Below, one piece after another: positions 61,650 through 64,000 of a DNA stretch of 64,000 nucleotides (positions are counted from its first letter, which is position 1; each line of letters starts with the position of its first letter). A model generated the notes under the pieces. That model saw only the letters and a program-made list of their open reading frames with translations. It searched no databases and was not told where the DNA came from. The stretch is taken from positions 1-64,000 of the forward strand of contig NZ_BAFT02000015.1 of NCBI RefSeq assembly GCF_000308475.2, given 5' to 3'. Source of the DNA: Nocardia brasiliensis NBRC 14402. GTDB taxonomy: Bacteria; Actinomycetota; Actinomycetes; Mycobacteriales; Mycobacteriaceae. A program made the position numbers and the translations under genes.

Positions 61650-62039
61650 TCAATTGACGGTCAGGACCGTTACTCGGTAGCCGAGGCGGATTTCGCGGCC
61701 GATGTGGGCGGCGCCGCTGAGGTAGAGCCAGCGGTCGGTGCCACCGCGGGGGTCGGAGACGTAGGCGGCTCGGACGTATTCGACGCCGAACGGGAAGTCG
61801 CCGGAGGTGGAGGTGGCGATGCCGGTCATCAGGTGCGCTTCGGCGAGCAGTCGCGGTTCCGGGGTGCCCTCGGGTAGTGCGGGCGCGGTCGGGACGAAGA
61901 AACCGAACTGTTCGGGCGGAGCGCCGGAGCCTTGCACGAGCATGCCGGTGACGAACAATCGCGCTATTCCGGTGTGTAGCAGGCATTCCGGGGTCAACGG
62001 CAAGGGTGGAGTCGGCCGCAGCTCGAGTTGGAACGCCAT
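61650..62039 (-). CDS. Conserved hypothetical protein, 129 aa
   Basis: A 129-residue protein with beta-rich pattern (MAFQLELRPTPPLPLTPECL, GIARLFVTGMLVQGSG, WLYLSGAAHIGREIRLGYRV). It has no signal peptide, membrane segment or catalytic motif that I recognise. ATG 62039 has no strong ribosome binding site. It lies alone between the recombinase relic and the third palindromic element. Confidence 0.6.
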   Translation of the reverse strand: MAFQLELRPTPPLPLTPECLLHTGIARLFVTGMLVQGSGAPPEQFGFFVPTAPALPEGTPEPRLLAEAHLMTGIATSTSGDFPFGVEYVRAAYVSDPRGGTDRWLYLSGAAHIGREIRLGYRVTVLTVN

Positions 62040-62173
62040 GCGCCGAACTCTACGGTCACCACCGTCCTGTGTCCCTGCGACGACATCACCGTCGCGTCGC
62101 GATCAGCACACGAAACAACCGCACCACTTCTCGGGATCCGCACGGGCCGCCAGAGCTACTTGGGGTGGTAGAT

Positions 62174-62256
62174 GTTGGTCTGTTGATCAGGAGGCAATGG
62201 TGGCGTTGTCCTCTCGACCGATGCCGCCACCAATTCCCCCTGATCAACAGACCAAC
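62174..62256. repeat. Palindromic element, copy 3 (inverted and diverged)
   Basis: Arms of about 32 bases (GTTGGTCTGTTGATCAGGAG... paired with ...CCCTGATCAACAGACCAAC) with a few mismatches around a 19-base loop. Read on the opposite strand the loop contains CATCGG-T-CGAGAG, matching copies 1 and 2, so it is the same element in reverse orientation. Confidence 0.8.
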
Positions 62257-62399
62257 ACCGCGTCACAGAGCTCGCGCACCGAGGGTCGGCGCGGCGCGCG
62301 GCAAGTCGCTGTGCGAGGTGTCGACAACCTCTGTGAGAAACCTGCGCTACGCCGCCGTCGGCGAGCTGTGGGGGCGGGCTGCGACGACTGCGGCGGTCG

Positions 62400-63020
62400 T
62401 CAACTGCTGGGGCGGGCTGCGACGAGTAGATCGTGTAGTTCCTGAACGATGTCGTCGAGGGGGGTCAGGGTGCGGCGGGCTCGGCTCAGGGCGATCGCGC
62501 CTTCGAACGAGGTGACGGTGAGGGTGGCGAGGCGGGCGGCGCGCGCCTGCGGGATGCCGTCGCGGACGAGCATGCCGGCGAGGGCGCGTTGCCAGCGGTC
62601 GAAGGAGTCGGCGGCGGCGCGCGCGAATTCGGGGGCCTCGTCGTTGGTTTCGACGGCGACCGCGAATACCGGGCAGCCGGCGCGGAAGTCGCTGTCGAGC
62701 AGGGTGCGCCGCCACATGTCGGCGAACTGTTCGAGGGCGGAGGTGGGGTCGTGTTCGAGGGTGAGGCGTTCGATGTACTCGGACATGAACGTGCCCGCCG
62801 CCACCACCGCGTCGTTGATCAGCTCGGTGCGTCCGCCGGGGAAATGGTGGTACACCGATCCGCGCGGGGCGCCTGTGCTGGCGAGCACCCGATCCACACT
62901 GGTCGCGCTGGCCCCGCGTACCCGCAGCGAGTCGATCGCCCCCTCGACCATCCGGCGTCGCGCATCCCCCGGACGCGGACGAACGGAACCTTCACCTCGA
63001 GCTCGGCGTGTCGCTGCCAT
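62400..63020 (-). CDS. TetR/AcrR-family regulator
   Basis: A 206-residue repressor of the LmrA/YxaF-like subgroup. The DNA-binding domain covers residues 22-68 (MVEGAIDSLRVRGASATSVD, then GSVYHHFPGGRTELINDAVV). The ligand-binding domain contains GCPVFAVAVETNDEAPEFAR and a late AIALSRARRTLTPLDDI. Such regulators often control drug efflux or oxidoreductase genes. No divergent target gene starts next to it in this window. A palindromic operator lies 11 bases upstream of ATG 63020. Confidence 0.88.
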   Translation of the reverse strand: MAATRRARGEGSVRPRPGDARRRMVEGAIDSLRVRGASATSVDRVLASTGAPRGSVYHHFPGGRTELINDAVVAAGTFMSEYIERLTLEHDPTSALEQFADMWRRTLLDSDFRAGCPVFAVAVETNDEAPEFARAAADSFDRWQRALAGMLVRDGIPQARAARLATLTVTSFEGAIALSRARRTLTPLDDIVQELHDLLVAARPSS

Positions 63021-63030
63021 ACCGCCATGT

Positions 63031-63046
63031 TATGGGACGTGCCATA
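63031..63046 (-). promoter_or_regulatory. Operator of the TetR regulator
   Basis: Palindrome TATGGGACGTGCCATA with one mismatched pair, located just upstream of the tetR start, suggests autorepression. Confidence 0.6.
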
Positions 63047-63616
63047 GACCCGGCACATCCCCAGCCCCAGACGCATGCACCGCGCGTTCCGCTGGACGCA
63101 CGAGGTGTGCTCCACAGCGAGCCCCGATCAGCCACAGGTGCGCCGCGGTGCTGAGGTCGGGAGTGCGGCCCGCCCCGACGGCACTGCCTGCGCCTCTACC
63201 TCCAGTGGCCGGCGCTGCGGGCCCGTTGTCGTACCGGCACCTCGGGCCCGTGCCACTCTGTCGTGCTCCGGGTGCGTAGCGGGGCAGACCTGTGGCGAGA
63301 CACTGCCTCGATCAGGCGGGACGTTGTGCGGGACAAGAAGCGCTCGCCCGCGACCGTGAATCAGGCATGGTAGGCCATCGGCTGCAGTGGTGATCGTCGC
63401 GCGGCGACCGCGCCTCGGCCAGGGCTACAAGTGCTCCGCCGGAAACGCTGGTCTGCCTTCACACAGAACAGCTCCGACAGGCACTGCCTGCCGCATTGCA
63501 TCCAGTGCTCGACGGCGTGGGTACGACTGACACCGCGCCCGCCGGGCCAAGGATCGCGCTGCCGGAACATCCCGGCGCCCGCTTGCACACACGCGTCGGC
63601 GAATCCCGCCCCTCGC
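63047..63616. other. Intergenic region, no supported gene
   Basis: About 570 bases between the TetR gene and the terminal hydrolase gene. Short open frames are present on both strands, none with a ribosome binding site or a recognisable product. A promoter for the tetR gene must lie at the left end next to the operator. Confidence 0.55.
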
Positions 63617-64000
63617 CTACTTCGTCGCGTGGGTGTGGAAGTCGAGGAAGGCGTTGAGGGTGTCGGTGGGGGCTTCCAGTTGCGGGTAGTGGCCGACCTC
63701 GAGTTCGACGATGTCGGGGTTGGGGATGAGTTCGCGGTAGCGGCGGGCCATGTGGGCGCCGGAGACGGGGTCGCGCAGGCCGTCGATGAGCCGGATCGGG
63801 ACCGGGGTGTCGCGCAGTGCGCCGACCCAGCGTTCCCGGTATTTGCGCCGCTCGCCCATGTAGCGGATCAGCTTGTGCCCGTTGCGTTTACCGTGCCGGC
63901 TACACCACAGCAGCCAGAATTGGTTCATTTCTTCTTCGCTGGGCCGGGTGTCGGGGCCGAACACCGCGGCCAGGCTGGCGGTGAAGACGCGTTCGGTGCC
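63617..64000 (-). CDS. Alpha/beta hydrolase, C-terminal part (partial)
   Basis: The gene runs off the right edge of the window; 127 residues of its C terminus are visible. They include the segment carrying the acid (RLIDGLRDPVSGAHMARRYR) and the catalytic His (IVELEVGHYPQLEAP) of an alpha/beta hydrolase of the epoxide-hydrolase/haloalkane-dehalogenase-like group, followed by the final helix TLNAFLDFHTHATK. The nucleophile elbow lies outside the window, so the exact activity cannot be inferred. Confidence 0.82.
   Translation of the reverse strand, partial: GTERVFTASLAAVFGPDTRPSEEEMNQFWLLWCSRHGKRNGHKLIRYMGERRKYRERWVGALRDTPVPIRLIDGLRDPVSGAHMARRYRELIPNPDIVELEVGHYPQLEAPTDTLNAFLDFHTHATK

Noticed and set aside
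63361..63588. Minus-strand frame of 75 codons before the terminal hydrolase
   Set aside because: No ribosome binding site, no recognised motif, mixed codon use.

Overview
The window comes from a high-GC actinomycete of the Mycobacteriales, most probably a Nocardia or close relative. The evidence is very strong G/C bias at third codon positions, frequent GTG and TTG starts, mycothiol synthesis (mshC), MmpL, LppL-like and MTB12-like proteins, F420-type oxidoreductases, an IdeR/DtxR-type iron box and a non-ribosomal peptide synthetase. No rRNA, tRNA, CRISPR array or intact insertion sequence is visible. Species-level identity is inference.

Layout. 1-7.7 kb: the 3' end of an NRPS gene, a DUF4236/DUF2510 membrane protein, a protein built of about 19 tandem decapeptides, a sugar-porter MFS transporter, a Sel1-repeat membrane protein and a PP2C phosphatase. 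8.3-34.1 kb: a backbone whose gene order matches, as I recall it, M. tuberculosis Rv2141c to Rv2130c (M20 peptidase, YbhB, pyrD, DUF5703, lppL-like, uppP, histidine phosphatase, DUF3090, SCO1664-type, mshC). Two accessory blocks interrupt it. Block 1 (10.3-16.6 kb) has an acyl-CoA synthetase, an unusual operon of a degenerate PfkB protein with two GTP cyclohydrolase II homologues, and a pair of small paralogues. Block 2 (19.1-28.8 kb) has an MTB12-like lipoprotein with an MmpL transporter, a SnoaL-like protein, a phosphotransferase, a haemin uptake operon hmuTUV with an iron box, and a degenerate aldo/keto reductase.

34.1-37.3 kb: a two-component system cassette between two 57-bp imperfect direct repeats. 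Its response regulator is frameshifted in a GC-dinucleotide tract, its sensor looks split in two, and a truncated histidine phosphatase lies at its far edge. 37.4-45.3 kb: small FMN-binding split-barrel and VOC proteins, a three-gene catabolic operon (VOC, FAD dehydrogenase, luciferase-like oxidoreductase) divergent from a TetR regulator, and a HugZ-like haem protein. 45.3-53.5 kb: a lipase-like hydrolase, a strictosidine-synthase-like protein, a DUF457 hydrolase, a large membrane Ser/Thr kinase and an ArsR/SRPBCC operon with two operators. 53.5-64 kb: a YczE-like membrane protein, a lipoprotein pair, an SGNH hydrolase, a molybdopterin oxidoreductase, a rifampicin-monooxygenase-like gene behind a 17-residue leader peptide, a serine-recombinase relic, a TetR regulator and a partial alpha/beta hydrolase.

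Gene relics are unusually frequent: AsnC, luciferase-like, aldehyde dehydrogenase, response regulator, histidine phosphatase and resolvase. A palindromic element with a conserved loop occurs three times (38.5, 57.1 and 62.2 kb). The best candidates for something undescribed are the PfkB-like/GTP cyclohydrolase II operon, the direct-repeat-bounded two-component cassette and the palindromic element family.
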